Positions 1-6,397 of a stretch of 7,565 nucleotides of DNA are shown here, piece by piece. Each line of letters starts with the position of its first letter. Position 1 is the first letter of the stretch. This stretch comes from Flavobacteriaceae bacterium (lineage in GTDB: Bacteria; Bacteroidota; Bacteroidia; Flavobacteriales; Flavobacteriaceae): contig JAQWON010000103.1 in NCBI GenBank assembly GCA_029245825.1, forward strand, positions 1-7,565. Direction: 5' to 3'. The position numbers and the translations under genes were made by a program. The notes under the pieces were generated by a model. That model worked only from the letters and a program-made list of their open reading frames with translations, had not been told where the DNA came from and did no database searches.

Positions 1-117
1 GATTATAGACACAAATCATTTATTAGTCCAGTTGCTAAAGGAATTATAGCAGGTTTTGGCTTAAATAGTTATAGATTAGGTGTTGAGAGTATTATCAAAT
101 CATTTAAAGATGTATAA
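1..117 (+). CDS. C-terminal fragment of an unrecognised protein
   Basis: An open frame enters from the left edge and ends at TAA (115-117), giving the last 38 residues of a protein whose start lies outside the window. The visible part begins DYRHKSFISPVAKG, continues with a glycine-containing hydrophobic stretch (GIIAGFGLNSYRLG) and ends SIIKSFKDV. It has no stop over its whole length and its composition fits the neighbours, so it is probably a real gene. I do not recognise the family and propose no function. Its last 14 bases overlap the 3' end of lpdA on the other strand, so the two genes converge with no room for a terminator between them. Confidence 0.6.
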   Translation, partial: DYRHKSFISPVAKGIIAGFGLNSYRLGVESIIKSFKDV

Positions 118-1492
118 CTTCACCATATGCATCCGCAACAGCTTCAAGTAAAGCTTCACTCATTGTAGGGTGAGGGTGAATTGTTTTTAAAACCTCTTCA
201 CCTGTAGCTTCAAGTTTACGCCCTAGAACTGCTTCGGCAATCATGTCTGTTACTCCAAGACCAATCATATGACAGCCAAGCCATTCTCCATATTTTTTAT
301 CAAAAATTACCTTTACAAAACCTTCATCGTTTCCACTTGCCTTTGCCTTTCCAGAAGCAGAGAATGGAAATCTCCCTACCCTGATTTCATATCCTTTTTC
401 TTTTGCTTGATTTTCAGTTAATCCAACTGAAGCTATTTCAGGTGAACAATAAGTGCAGCCAGGAATATTAGTATAATCTATTTGTTCAACATCTTTACCA
501 GCTATTTTTTCAACACAAACTATTCCTTCTGCAGAAGCAACATGAGCTAATGCTTGTCCCTTTGTAACATCTCCAATTGCATAATAACCAGGAATATTTG
601 TTTGATAGAAATTATTTACAATTATTTTGTCTTTATCAACGGCTATTCCAACCTCTTCTATACCAATCTCCTCTATATTACTTTTTATTCCAACAGCAGA
701 AAGAAGAACATCTGCTTTAATTTCATGTTCTTTATTATTAGTAAGGACTTTAGCAGAAATTCCCTTTGAATTCTTTTCAACTGATACAACCTCAGAGTTT
801 GTAATTACATCAATACCATTTTTTTGAAAACTTTTTTGTAATTGTTTTGATATTTCATGGTCCTCAACAGGTACAACTCTATCTAAATACTCGATTAAAG
901 TTACTTTGCTGCCCATTGAATTATAAAAGTATGCAAACTCTACTCCTATAGCACCAGAGCCAACTATGATAATGCTTTTAGGTTGCTTTTTTAGAGTCAT
1001 TGCTTCACGGTAGCCAAATATTTTTTTTCCATCTTTTGGGATTGAAGGAATCTCCCTTGAGCGCGCTCCAGTAGCTAAGATTATATTTTTACCTTTAAGA
1101 TCTTGAGTCATTTTTGCGTTTGTTACTTTCACAATTTTATTTGGCATGATTTTTCCAAAACCCTCAATAACATCAATTTTATTTTTTTTCATTAGAAAAT
1201 TAACTCCTCTGCTCATGTCATTAGCAATATTTCTACTCCTGTTAATCACAGCATTAAAGTCTTTGTCATACTTTTCAATGTTAATACCATAATTCTTTGC
1301 ATGCTTTAGGTAATCAAAAACCTGTGCAGATTTAAGCAGCGCTTTAGTTGGAATACATCCCCAGTTAAGGCAGACGCCTCCAAGACTTTCTTTTTCTACT
1401 AGAGCAGTTTTAAACCCCAATTGTGAGGCACGTATTGCAGTAACATAGCCACCCGGACCACTACCAATTACAACTATGTCATATTCAGCCAT
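104..1492 (-). CDS. lpdA: Dihydrolipoyl dehydrogenase (E3)
   Basis: This FAD enzyme reoxidises the dihydrolipoyl groups of 2-oxoacid dehydrogenase complexes and of the glycine cleavage system, passing electrons to NAD+. It is cytoplasmic. The 462 residues are full length for the family. Seen in order: FAD-binding GSGPGG (10-15); the redox disulfide in GGVCLNWGCIPTK, with C41 and C46; ATGAR (140-144); the NAD-binding GSGAIG (178-183), with an acidic residue, E201, ending the next strand, as expected for NAD rather than NADP; the second FAD motif YAIGDV (304-309); and a C-terminal dimer-interface domain with the catalytic His-Glu pair in HPHPTMSE (H441, E446). These separate it from glutathione, mercuric and thioredoxin reductases. 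The ATG start sits directly before the Rossmann strand. No E1 or E2 gene is in view, so its partner complex cannot be told. It lies 42 bases after msrB on the same strand and may be partly co-transcribed with it. All key residues are intact. Confidence 0.96.
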   Translation of the reverse strand: MAEYDIVVIGSGPGGYVTAIRASQLGFKTALVEKESLGGVCLNWGCIPTKALLKSAQVFDYLKHAKNYGINIEKYDKDFNAVINRSRNIANDMSRGVNFLMKKNKIDVIEGFGKIMPNKIVKVTNAKMTQDLKGKNIILATGARSREIPSIPKDGKKIFGYREAMTLKKQPKSIIIVGSGAIGVEFAYFYNSMGSKVTLIEYLDRVVPVEDHEISKQLQKSFQKNGIDVITNSEVVSVEKNSKGISAKVLTNNKEHEIKADVLLSAVGIKSNIEEIGIEEVGIAVDKDKIIVNNFYQTNIPGYYAIGDVTKGQALAHVASAEGIVCVEKIAGKDVEQIDYTNIPGCTYCSPEIASVGLTENQAKEKGYEIRVGRFPFSASGKAKASGNDEGFVKVIFDKKYGEWLGCHMIGLGVTDMIAEAVLGRKLEATGEEVLKTIHPHPTMSEALLEAVADAYGEVIHL

Positions 1493-1513
1493 AAATAAAA
1501 ATTAAAAGTATCG

Positions 1514-1521
1514 CAAATTTA
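1514..1521 (-). promoter_or_regulatory. Possible -7 element for lpdA
   Basis: Read on the minus strand, TAAATTTG matches the Bacteroidota -7 consensus TAnnTTTG at every fixed base. It lies in the 42-base spacer between msrB and lpdA, 21 bases before the lpdA ATG, which would leave a leader of roughly 15 bases. No TTTG or TTG stands at the expected -33 distance (that position reads GGAG), so the call rests on one box in A+T-rich DNA. If active it would let lpdA be transcribed apart from the msrB genes. Confidence 0.4.
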
Positions 1522-1534
1522 GCAAACTAATAGT

Positions 1535-1918
1535 TTATTCCTCCTTTGAAGAAGATTCTTTTTTAAAAGATAAACTAATTGAATTAATGCAATATCTTTT
1601 ACCAGTGTTTGTTGGACCATCATTAAAAACATGTCCCTGATGACCACCACAATTATTGCAGATAACTTCAGTTCTAATCATTCTATGACTGAAATCTGTT
1701 AATTCTTTAACTGAATCTTTTATTGGAGAATCAAAACTAGGCCAACCACAATTACTTATAAATTTATTTTTACTTTTAAAAAGCTTTTTTCCACATCCAG
1801 AACAACTGTAATTACCTTTTTCAAAATGATTATTGTATTCTCCTGTAAAAGGTTTTTCAGTACCTTTTTTTCTTAAAACTTGGTATTGTTCAGGTGAGAG
1901 AATTTTTTCCCATTCCAT
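1535..1918 (-). CDS. msrB: Peptide-methionine (R)-S-oxide reductase, cytoplasmic
   Basis: MsrB reduces methionine-R-sulfoxide in proteins back to methionine, normally using thioredoxin. From the ATG at 1916-1918 it has 127 residues: a single SelR domain with no signal peptide, hence probably cytoplasmic. Seen: EWEKILSPEQYQVLRKKGTE at the front; two zinc CxxC pairs, C39/C42 and C87/C90; CGWPSF, with the usual resolving cysteine C57; HQGHVFNDGP; and RYCINS, with catalytic C110. A TTG at 1949-1951 would add 11 residues and overlap the upstream gene by 20 bases. The ATG is preferred because the family domain begins right after it and it leaves a 13-base gap to the upstream stop. One departure is SHRM where the family and the neighbouring paralogue usually have SHGM. 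It is clearly paralogous to the lipoprotein MsrB just upstream, so this is a tandem pair serving two compartments. The tail is short and charged (KKESSSKEE). Confidence 0.93.
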   Translation of the reverse strand: MEWEKILSPEQYQVLRKKGTEKPFTGEYNNHFEKGNYSCSGCGKKLFKSKNKFISNCGWPSFDSPIKDSVKELTDFSHRMIRTEVICNNCGGHQGHVFNDGPTNTGKRYCINSISLSFKKESSSKEE

Positions 1919-1931
1919 TTTTGACTTTTTA

Positions 1932-2414
1932 TTATTCACTTTCAGGGTCAAAAATTAATGCTGCAGAGTTAATGCAGTGTCTTTTACTTGTAGTATTTTT
2001 AGGACCATCATTAAAAAGATGACCTAAATGCCCTCCACAGTTTTTACATTTAATTTCAGTCCTAATCATCCCATGACTATAATCTATACTATATTCTAAA
2101 TTATCATCTTCACCTCTATCAAATGATGGCCAACCACATCTTGAATTATATTTATATTCAGAACTGTATAAATCAGCCCCACATCCCATACATTTATAAA
2201 CTCCTTCTTTATAGTGATCATTATATTTTCCAGTAAAGGCATATTCTGTTCCGGATTGTCTTAAGACATAATAGCTTACTTTGGGGAGTTGATTTTTCCA
2301 TTCAGTATCAGTCTTTTTAATTTTATACGAGTGATTATCTTTAATTTTTTCCTGAGATGAACATTTGCAACTTACCATGAGCATATATAGAAAAAAGAAA
2401 TGGTAATTTTTCAT
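1932..2414 (-). CDS. msrB: Peptide-methionine (R)-S-oxide reductase, predicted lipoprotein
   Basis: This is a second MsrB, directed to the cell envelope. From the ATG at 2412-2414 it has 160 residues. It begins with a short lipoprotein signal: K2, a hydrophobic aromatic stretch, then LMVSC with the lipidated cysteine predicted at C16. The -3 residue is Met, slightly unusual for a lipobox. A charged linker follows and then the SelR domain: zinc pairs C75/C78 and C123/C126, CGWPSF with resolving C93, SHGMIRTE, HLGHLFNDGP, and RHCINS with catalytic C147. The residue before the catalytic cysteine is His, where Tyr is usual, and the loop ahead of it (GPKNTTSKRHC) is one residue longer than in the paralogue. 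No acidic run follows the lipidated cysteine, so I see no surface-export signal of the known Bacteroidota kinds; attachment facing the periplasm is likelier. A TTG two codons upstream (2418-2420) is a less likely start. It is first of three minus-strand genes. Confidence 0.92.
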   Translation of the reverse strand: MKNYHFFFLYMLMVSCKCSSQEKIKDNHSYKIKKTDTEWKNQLPKVSYYVLRQSGTEYAFTGKYNDHYKEGVYKCMGCGADLYSSEYKYNSRCGWPSFDRGEDDNLEYSIDYSHGMIRTEIKCKNCGGHLGHLFNDGPKNTTSKRHCINSAALIFDPESE

Positions 2415-2417
2415 ATT

Positions 2418-2425
2418 CAAATTTA
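2418..2425 (-). promoter_or_regulatory. TAAATTTG box abutting the lipoprotein msrB start
   Basis: On the minus strand, TAAATTTG matches the TAnnTTTG consensus fully but ends only three bases before the ATG. With the usual few bases between box and start point, transcription would begin at or inside the start codon, giving a leaderless message. No TTG is found near -33; the position reads TTAAC or similar. In DNA this A+T-rich the match could be chance, and the true promoter may lie further into the 99-base divergent spacer. Confidence 0.25.
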
Positions 2426-2469
2426 AATAAAGAAGATTAAAAAGGTTAAGTAAAATTGATATATCTTAC

Positions 2470-2497
2470 TTGTTTTTAACTATCAATCATTAAATTG
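2470..2497 (+). promoter_or_regulatory. Weak candidate promoter for the MFS transporter
   Basis: TTG at 2470-2472 and TAAATTG at 2491-2497 are 18 bases apart, close to the Bacteroidota arrangement TTTG-N19-TAnnTTTG, though the -7 box matches only part of the consensus. Transcription would start around 2504, roughly 10 bases before the ATG at 2514. The same 99-base spacer must also serve the divergent msrB gene. It also carries a direct repeat, CTATCAA, at 2480-2486 and 2499-2505, flanking the -7 box. Confidence 0.3.
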
Positions 2498-2513
2498 CCT
2501 ATCAAACTATTTT

Positions 2514-3836
2514 ATGAGCATTAAATTTCCATTAAAAAAAGGAAGTAAAACGATCATAAATGCTTGGGCATCCTACGACTGGGCAAATTCTGTATTTTTT
2601 TTAGTTATAACCTCTACTATTTTTCCTATATATTACAGTTCATTATTTGTTGAAACAAATACTGTTAGTGTTTTCAACAATGAAATAAATTACACTTCTT
2701 TAATTAGTTATATCACTGCTCTCGCATTTACGGTAATTGTTTTTATTTCGCCTATTCTTTCTGGGATTGCAGACTTTATAGGAAATAAGAAAAGATTCAT
2801 GAAGTTTTTTGTTTATCTAGGATCTTTTTCTTGCATTGGCCTTTATTGGCTTGACATCAATTCACTAAAAATGGGTTTAGTATTTTATTTTTTTGGTTTG
2901 ATTGGAGCTTGGGGAAGTCTAGTTTATTATAATTCCTATCTACCAGATATTGCTTTTCCCGAGCAACATGACAGAACAAGTGCAAAAGGATTTGCTTTTG
3001 GATATATAGGCAGTGTAATCTTACTGTTAATTAATTTATCAATGGTTATGTACCCTAATTTTTATGGAATTGAAGGCAGCTATGAAGAAGCAACTATTAA
3101 AGCAATGAAGTATTCATTCATAACCGTTGGACTTTGGTGGTCTTTTTTTAGTCAATATTCATTTTATTATTTGCCAGAAGGAAACAGTAACTCAAAAAAA
3201 TTCAGAAAGGACATTATATGGAATGGTTATTTAGAATTGAAAAAAGTTTGGAATCAATTAAAGGAAGATTTAAACTTGTTGAGGTATTTGCGTGCATTTT
3301 TTGTCTATAGCATTGCATTACAAACTGTAATGCTTATTGCAGCTTATTTTGGTGAATCAGAGATATCATGGGATTCTGAAAGAGCTAAGACCCTCGGTCT
3401 TATAATAAGTATTCTGCTGATACAGATTGTTGCAATATTTGGCGCTATAATGACAACAATTGCATCAGAGAAATATGGAAATATAGCTACTTTAATTGCT
3501 ATTAATTTAATATGGGCTTTAGTATGCGTTTATGCCTTCTTTATTAAAGCCCCATTTCAATTCTATATTGCAGCAGGATTAGTTGGAATAGTCATGGGCG
3601 GGATGCAGTCACTATCAAGATCAACATATTCTAAGATTATCCCTAATACTCTTAACACAACCTCTTTTTTTAGTTTTTATGACGTCACTGAAAAAATTGC
3701 AATTGTTATTGGTATGACTACTTTTGGTATTATAACGCAGTTTTCTGGAGGAATGAGAAATTCAATTTTCATGTTTTTTGTACTATTCGTTACAGCTGCT
3801 TTTCTTCTGAGAAAAGTATATACCTCAAACAAATAA
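2514..3836 (+). CDS. MFS transporter, UMF1 / Atg22-like family
   Basis: This is an inner-membrane carrier of the major facilitator superfamily with 440 residues and about twelve hydrophobic segments. The family marks are YDWANS at 21-26, just before the first helix; a motif A-like loop, SGIADFIGNKKRF, at 83-95; YNSYLPDIAFPEQHDRTSAKG at about 139-159; a charged central cytoplasmic loop at about 222-257; GGMQSLSRSTYSKIIP at 362-377; and SFYDVTEK at 387-394. These place it with the bacterial UMF1 proteins related to the yeast vacuolar effluxer Atg22. Atg22 exports amino acids, but the bacterial members' substrates are mostly unknown, so none is assigned here. The ATG start has no clear Shine-Dalgarno sequence, normal for this phylum. 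It stands alone on the plus strand, divergent from the msrB-lpdA block and 110 bases before lon. No terminator is visible after its stop, so some readthrough into lon is possible. Confidence 0.88.
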   Translation: MSIKFPLKKGSKTIINAWASYDWANSVFFLVITSTIFPIYYSSLFVETNTVSVFNNEINYTSLISYITALAFTVIVFISPILSGIADFIGNKKRFMKFFVYLGSFSCIGLYWLDINSLKMGLVFYFFGLIGAWGSLVYYNSYLPDIAFPEQHDRTSAKGFAFGYIGSVILLLINLSMVMYPNFYGIEGSYEEATIKAMKYSFITVGLWWSFFSQYSFYYLPEGNSNSKKFRKDIIWNGYLELKKVWNQLKEDLNLLRYLRAFFVYSIALQTVMLIAAYFGESEISWDSERAKTLGLIISILLIQIVAIFGAIMTTIASEKYGNIATLIAINLIWALVCVYAFFIKAPFQFYIAAGLVGIVMGGMQSLSRSTYSKIIPNTLNTTSFFSFYDVTEKIAIVIGMTTFGIITQFSGGMRNSIFMFFVLFVTAAFLLRKVYTSNK

Positions 3837-3860
3837 TTTTTTCAGTGTCATATTTTATTT

Positions 3861-3877
3861 TTGGCACAAATCTTGAA
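3861..3877 (+). promoter_or_regulatory. Sigma-54-like -24/-12 element before lon
   Basis: TTGGCACAAATCTTGAA resembles the RpoN consensus TTGGCACNNNNNTTGCA. GG at 3863-3864 (-24) is followed after exactly ten bases by GA at 3875-3876, where GC (-12) is expected. The -24 half is perfect; the -12 half lacks its C. The predicted start is near 3888, giving a leader of about 59 bases before lon. No convincing TTTG/TAnnTTTG promoter was found in this spacer, which makes the element a fair candidate for driving lon. The -24 half also forms one arm of an imperfect inverted repeat with GTGTCA at 3845-3850. Confidence 0.42.
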
Positions 3878-3893
3878 CTATATTGCAGTATAT

Positions 3894-3911
3894 CTATAAA
3901 GTTTTTTATAG
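3894..3911 (+). other. Perfect A+T hairpin in the lon leader
   Basis: CTATAAA and TTTATAG form a perfect 7-base inverted repeat around the four-base loop GTTT. It lies 35 bases before the lon ATG and would start about 7 bases into the message if the sigma-54-like element is used. The stem is almost all A-T and so weak as RNA; it could instead be a DNA operator. It is not a terminator, since only TAAAATTTTT follows and the position is upstream of a gene. Confidence 0.35.
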
Positions 3912-3934
3912 TAAAATTTTTATGACAATTTGAC

Positions 3935-3940
3935 AGGAAA
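3935..3940 (+). promoter_or_regulatory. Shine-Dalgarno-like site of lon
   Basis: AGGAAA stands with AGG nine bases before the ATG at 3947. It is the only start among the complete genes in this window with a recognisable Shine-Dalgarno sequence at useful spacing. It supports the ATG at 3947 as the lon start. Confidence 0.5.
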
Positions 3941-3946
3941 AAATAA

Positions 3947-6397
3947 ATGAATATTCCAAAGTTTAACATATTAGACAATTTGTCCCTTAAAGACTTTGAG
4001 TCTGAAGCTGAATTGATCCCCTTATTGACAAGTGAAGATGAAGAGGCTTTAAAAAAAGAGGAGCTTCCAGATTCTATTCCAATTTTACCTTTAAGAAATA
4101 CTGTTTTATTTCCTGGCGTTGTGATCCCTATAACTGCAACAAGAGATAAATCAATTCAATTAATAAATGATTCAAATAAGGGCAATAAAATTTTAGGCGT
4201 TTCTGCTCAAAAAGATAAAGACATAGAGCATCCTAGTCCTCAAGAAATTTATTCAATTGGAACAGCTGCAAAAATATTGAGAGTTCTAAAAATGCCAGAT
4301 GGGAATACAACTATTATAATTCAGGGCAAGAAGAGGTTTAAAATAAAGAAATTTATTAATAAAAAGCCTTATTTACGTGCTCAAGTTGAATCAGTAGAAG
4401 AAAAAAATTCTTCACAAAAAAACTCTGAATTTGATGCAACAATTGAATCAATCAAAGATATGGCTCTTCAAATCATTAAAGATAACCCCAACATACCTTC
4501 AGAAGCCTCCTTTGCTATAAAAAACATTCAAAGCCCATCATTTTTGATAAATTTTATTTCGTCAAATATGAGCCTGTCTGTAAAAGAAAAACAGAAAATT
4601 CTTGAGGTCTTAGATATAAATAAGCAAGCGTTGATGTCTCTTAAATATATGGATATTGAATATCAGAAACTTGTACTAAAGAATGATATTCAGTCAAGAG
4701 TCAGAAATGATTTAAATCAACAACAAAGAGAATATTATCTTCAACAGCAAATGAAAACAATTCAAGAGGAACTTGGGGAAGTTTCATATGAGGAAGAATT
4801 GGATGAAATGAAAAGTAGGTCAAAAGACAAAAAATGGTCTGAGACGGTTTCTGAACATTTTGATAAAGAATTTTCAAAGTTAAAAAGAATGAATCCTCAA
4901 TTAGCAGAATATTCTGTTCAAAGAAATTATCTTGATCTTTTTATTGATCTTCCATGGAATGATCATTCAGTTGATAATTTTGATTTGAAAAGGGCTCAAA
5001 AGATTCTTGACAGAGACCATTATGGATTAAAAGAGGTCAAAAACCGAGTCACTGAACATTTAGCAGTTCTTAAGCTTAGAAATGATATGAAATCTCCAAT
5101 TATTTGCCTCTATGGCCCTCCTGGCGTGGGTAAAACATCATTAGGCAAATCAATTGCTGAAGCTCTTGGCAGAAGATATGTGCGGATTTCGTTAGGAGGT
5201 ATGAGAGATGAGGCTGAAATAAGGGGGCACAGAAAAACTTATATAGGAGCTATGCCGGGAAGAATAATTCAAGCAATTAAAAAAGCAAGCACATCAAATC
5301 CTGTTTTTGTACTTGATGAAATTGATAAAATTAATTCTGGAGTTCAAGGTGATCCTGCGGCAGCTTTACTTGAAGTACTTGACCCTGAACAAAACACAAA
5401 GTTTCATGATAATTTTTTAGAAATGGGTTATGATTTATCTAAAGTTATGTTTATTGCAACTGCAAATAGTCTTTCTCCTATATATCCTGCACTTCTTGAT
5501 CGAATGGAAACAATTAATATGACTGGATATACAGTTCAAGAAAAGTCTTTAATTGCAAAAAAACATTTGCTTCCCAAACAGCTAATTGAACATGGCCTAA
5601 AAAGGAATGACCTGTCATTGAACAAAGATATTTTAATTAAAATAATCGAAAGCTATACTCGTGAATCCGGAGTTAGAGGTTTAGAAAAACAAATTGCTAA
5701 ATGTGTTCGTTACGTTGCCAAGTCTATAAGTTTAGAAGAAAGTTATATTAAAAAACCATTAACGAAAGATTTACATAAAATTCTAGGAATTGAAAAAGTA
5801 CATCGTGATAAATATGAAAACAATCATTCAGCTGGTGTTGTTGTTGGCCTAGCCTGGACTTCATTTGGAGGAGAAATTCTTTTTATTGAATCTGCAGTTT
5901 CTGATGGTAAGGGCATACTATCAATTACTGGTAATTTAGGTAATGTCATGAAAGAATCAGCAACTATTTCTTTGGAGTACATAAAATCTAATTCAAAAAA
6001 ATTGGGTTTAAATGATTTTCCTTTTGGAAAATATAACTTTCATATTCATGTTCCAGAAGGTGCAACCCCTAAAGATGGGCCAAGCGCCGGTATAGCAATG
6101 ATGACATCTTTAGTTTCACTGATGACCCAAAAGAAAGTCAGGAGCAAATTAGCAATGACTGGGGAGATTACTCTTAGAGGTAAAGTACTTCCTGTTGGTG
6201 GAATAAAAGAAAAAATTTTAGCTGCAAAACGATCAAAAATAAAAGAAATTATTCTTTCTAATGATAATAGAAGAGATGTAGAAGAAATTGATTCAAGCTA
6301 TTTAACTGGTTTAACTTTTCATTATGTAAGTGAAATGTATGAAGTTATAAAACTTGGTCTTACAAATCAATTTGTATTAAATCCTAAAAAATTCTGA
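3947..6397 (+). CDS. lon: ATP-dependent Lon protease (LonA)
   Basis: Lon unfolds and degrades misfolded and some regulatory proteins in the cytoplasm as a hexameric ring. The 816 residues are a normal bacteroidotal length. In order: an acidic N-terminal extension of about 40 residues; the LON substrate-binding domain from IPILPLRNTVLFPG (about 45) to about 240; a Q-rich coiled-coil linker at about 240-320 containing QQQREYYLQQQMK; the AAA+ module with Walker A GPPGVGKT (390-397), Walker B VLDEID (455-460), sensor 1 around N507, an arginine in LLDRME (R519) and sensor 2 in RESGVRG (R577); and the protease domain with catalytic S713 in KDGPSAG and K756 in GGIKEK, the Ser-Lys dyad of LonA. There is no membrane anchor, which excludes LonB. 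The start has a Shine-Dalgarno-like AGGAAA. The stop overlaps the cmk start by one base, so cmk translation is probably coupled to it. A sigma-54-like element lies in its upstream spacer. Confidence 0.97.
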   Translation: MNIPKFNILDNLSLKDFESEAELIPLLTSEDEEALKKEELPDSIPILPLRNTVLFPGVVIPITATRDKSIQLINDSNKGNKILGVSAQKDKDIEHPSPQEIYSIGTAAKILRVLKMPDGNTTIIIQGKKRFKIKKFINKKPYLRAQVESVEEKNSSQKNSEFDATIESIKDMALQIIKDNPNIPSEASFAIKNIQSPSFLINFISSNMSLSVKEKQKILEVLDINKQALMSLKYMDIEYQKLVLKNDIQSRVRNDLNQQQREYYLQQQMKTIQEELGEVSYEEELDEMKSRSKDKKWSETVSEHFDKEFSKLKRMNPQLAEYSVQRNYLDLFIDLPWNDHSVDNFDLKRAQKILDRDHYGLKEVKNRVTEHLAVLKLRNDMKSPIICLYGPPGVGKTSLGKSIAEALGRRYVRISLGGMRDEAEIRGHRKTYIGAMPGRIIQAIKKASTSNPVFVLDEIDKINSGVQGDPAAALLEVLDPEQNTKFHDNFLEMGYDLSKVMFIATANSLSPIYPALLDRMETINMTGYTVQEKSLIAKKHLLPKQLIEHGLKRNDLSLNKDILIKIIESYTRESGVRGLEKQIAKCVRYVAKSISLEESYIKKPLTKDLHKILGIEKVHRDKYENNHSAGVVVGLAWTSFGGEILFIESAVSDGKGILSITGNLGNVMKESATISLEYIKSNSKKLGLNDFPFGKYNFHIHVPEGATPKDGPSAGIAMMTSLVSLMTQKKVRSKLAMTGEITLRGKVLPVGGIKEKILAAKRSKIKEIILSNDNRRDVEEIDSSYLTGLTFHYVSEMYEVIKLGLTNQFVLNPKKF

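Noticed and set aside
554..827. Two plus-strand open frames of 66-71 codons within lpdA
   Set aside because: They are antisense to conserved lpdA sequence, low in complexity and show no domain or start signal; they are shadows.
1916..1951. TTG start for the cytoplasmic msrB, adding 11 residues
   Set aside because: It would overlap the upstream gene by 20 bases, and the added residues are lysine-rich and outside the MsrB domain; the ATG at 1916-1918 is better placed.
2412..2420. TTG start for the lipoprotein msrB, adding two residues
   Set aside because: An ATG lies two codons on and still gives a complete lipoprotein signal.
2480..2505. Direct repeat CTATCAA, 19 bases apart, in the msrB-MFS spacer
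   Set aside because: Seven-base repeats are expected by chance in A+T-rich spacers, and no regulator gene is nearby; noted under the promoter entry only.
3845..3867. Imperfect inverted repeat GTGTCA / TGGCAC after the MFS gene as a terminator
   Set aside because: The stem has only six pairs including one G-U, the loop is 11 bases and no T run follows the second arm. The second arm is better explained as the -24 half of the sigma-54-like element.
3790..3978. Minus-strand 62-codon open frame over the MFS end and lon start
   Set aside because: It spans the end of one gene, the spacer and the start of lon in antisense, with aromatic low-complexity sequence typical of A+T-rich DNA; no support as a gene.
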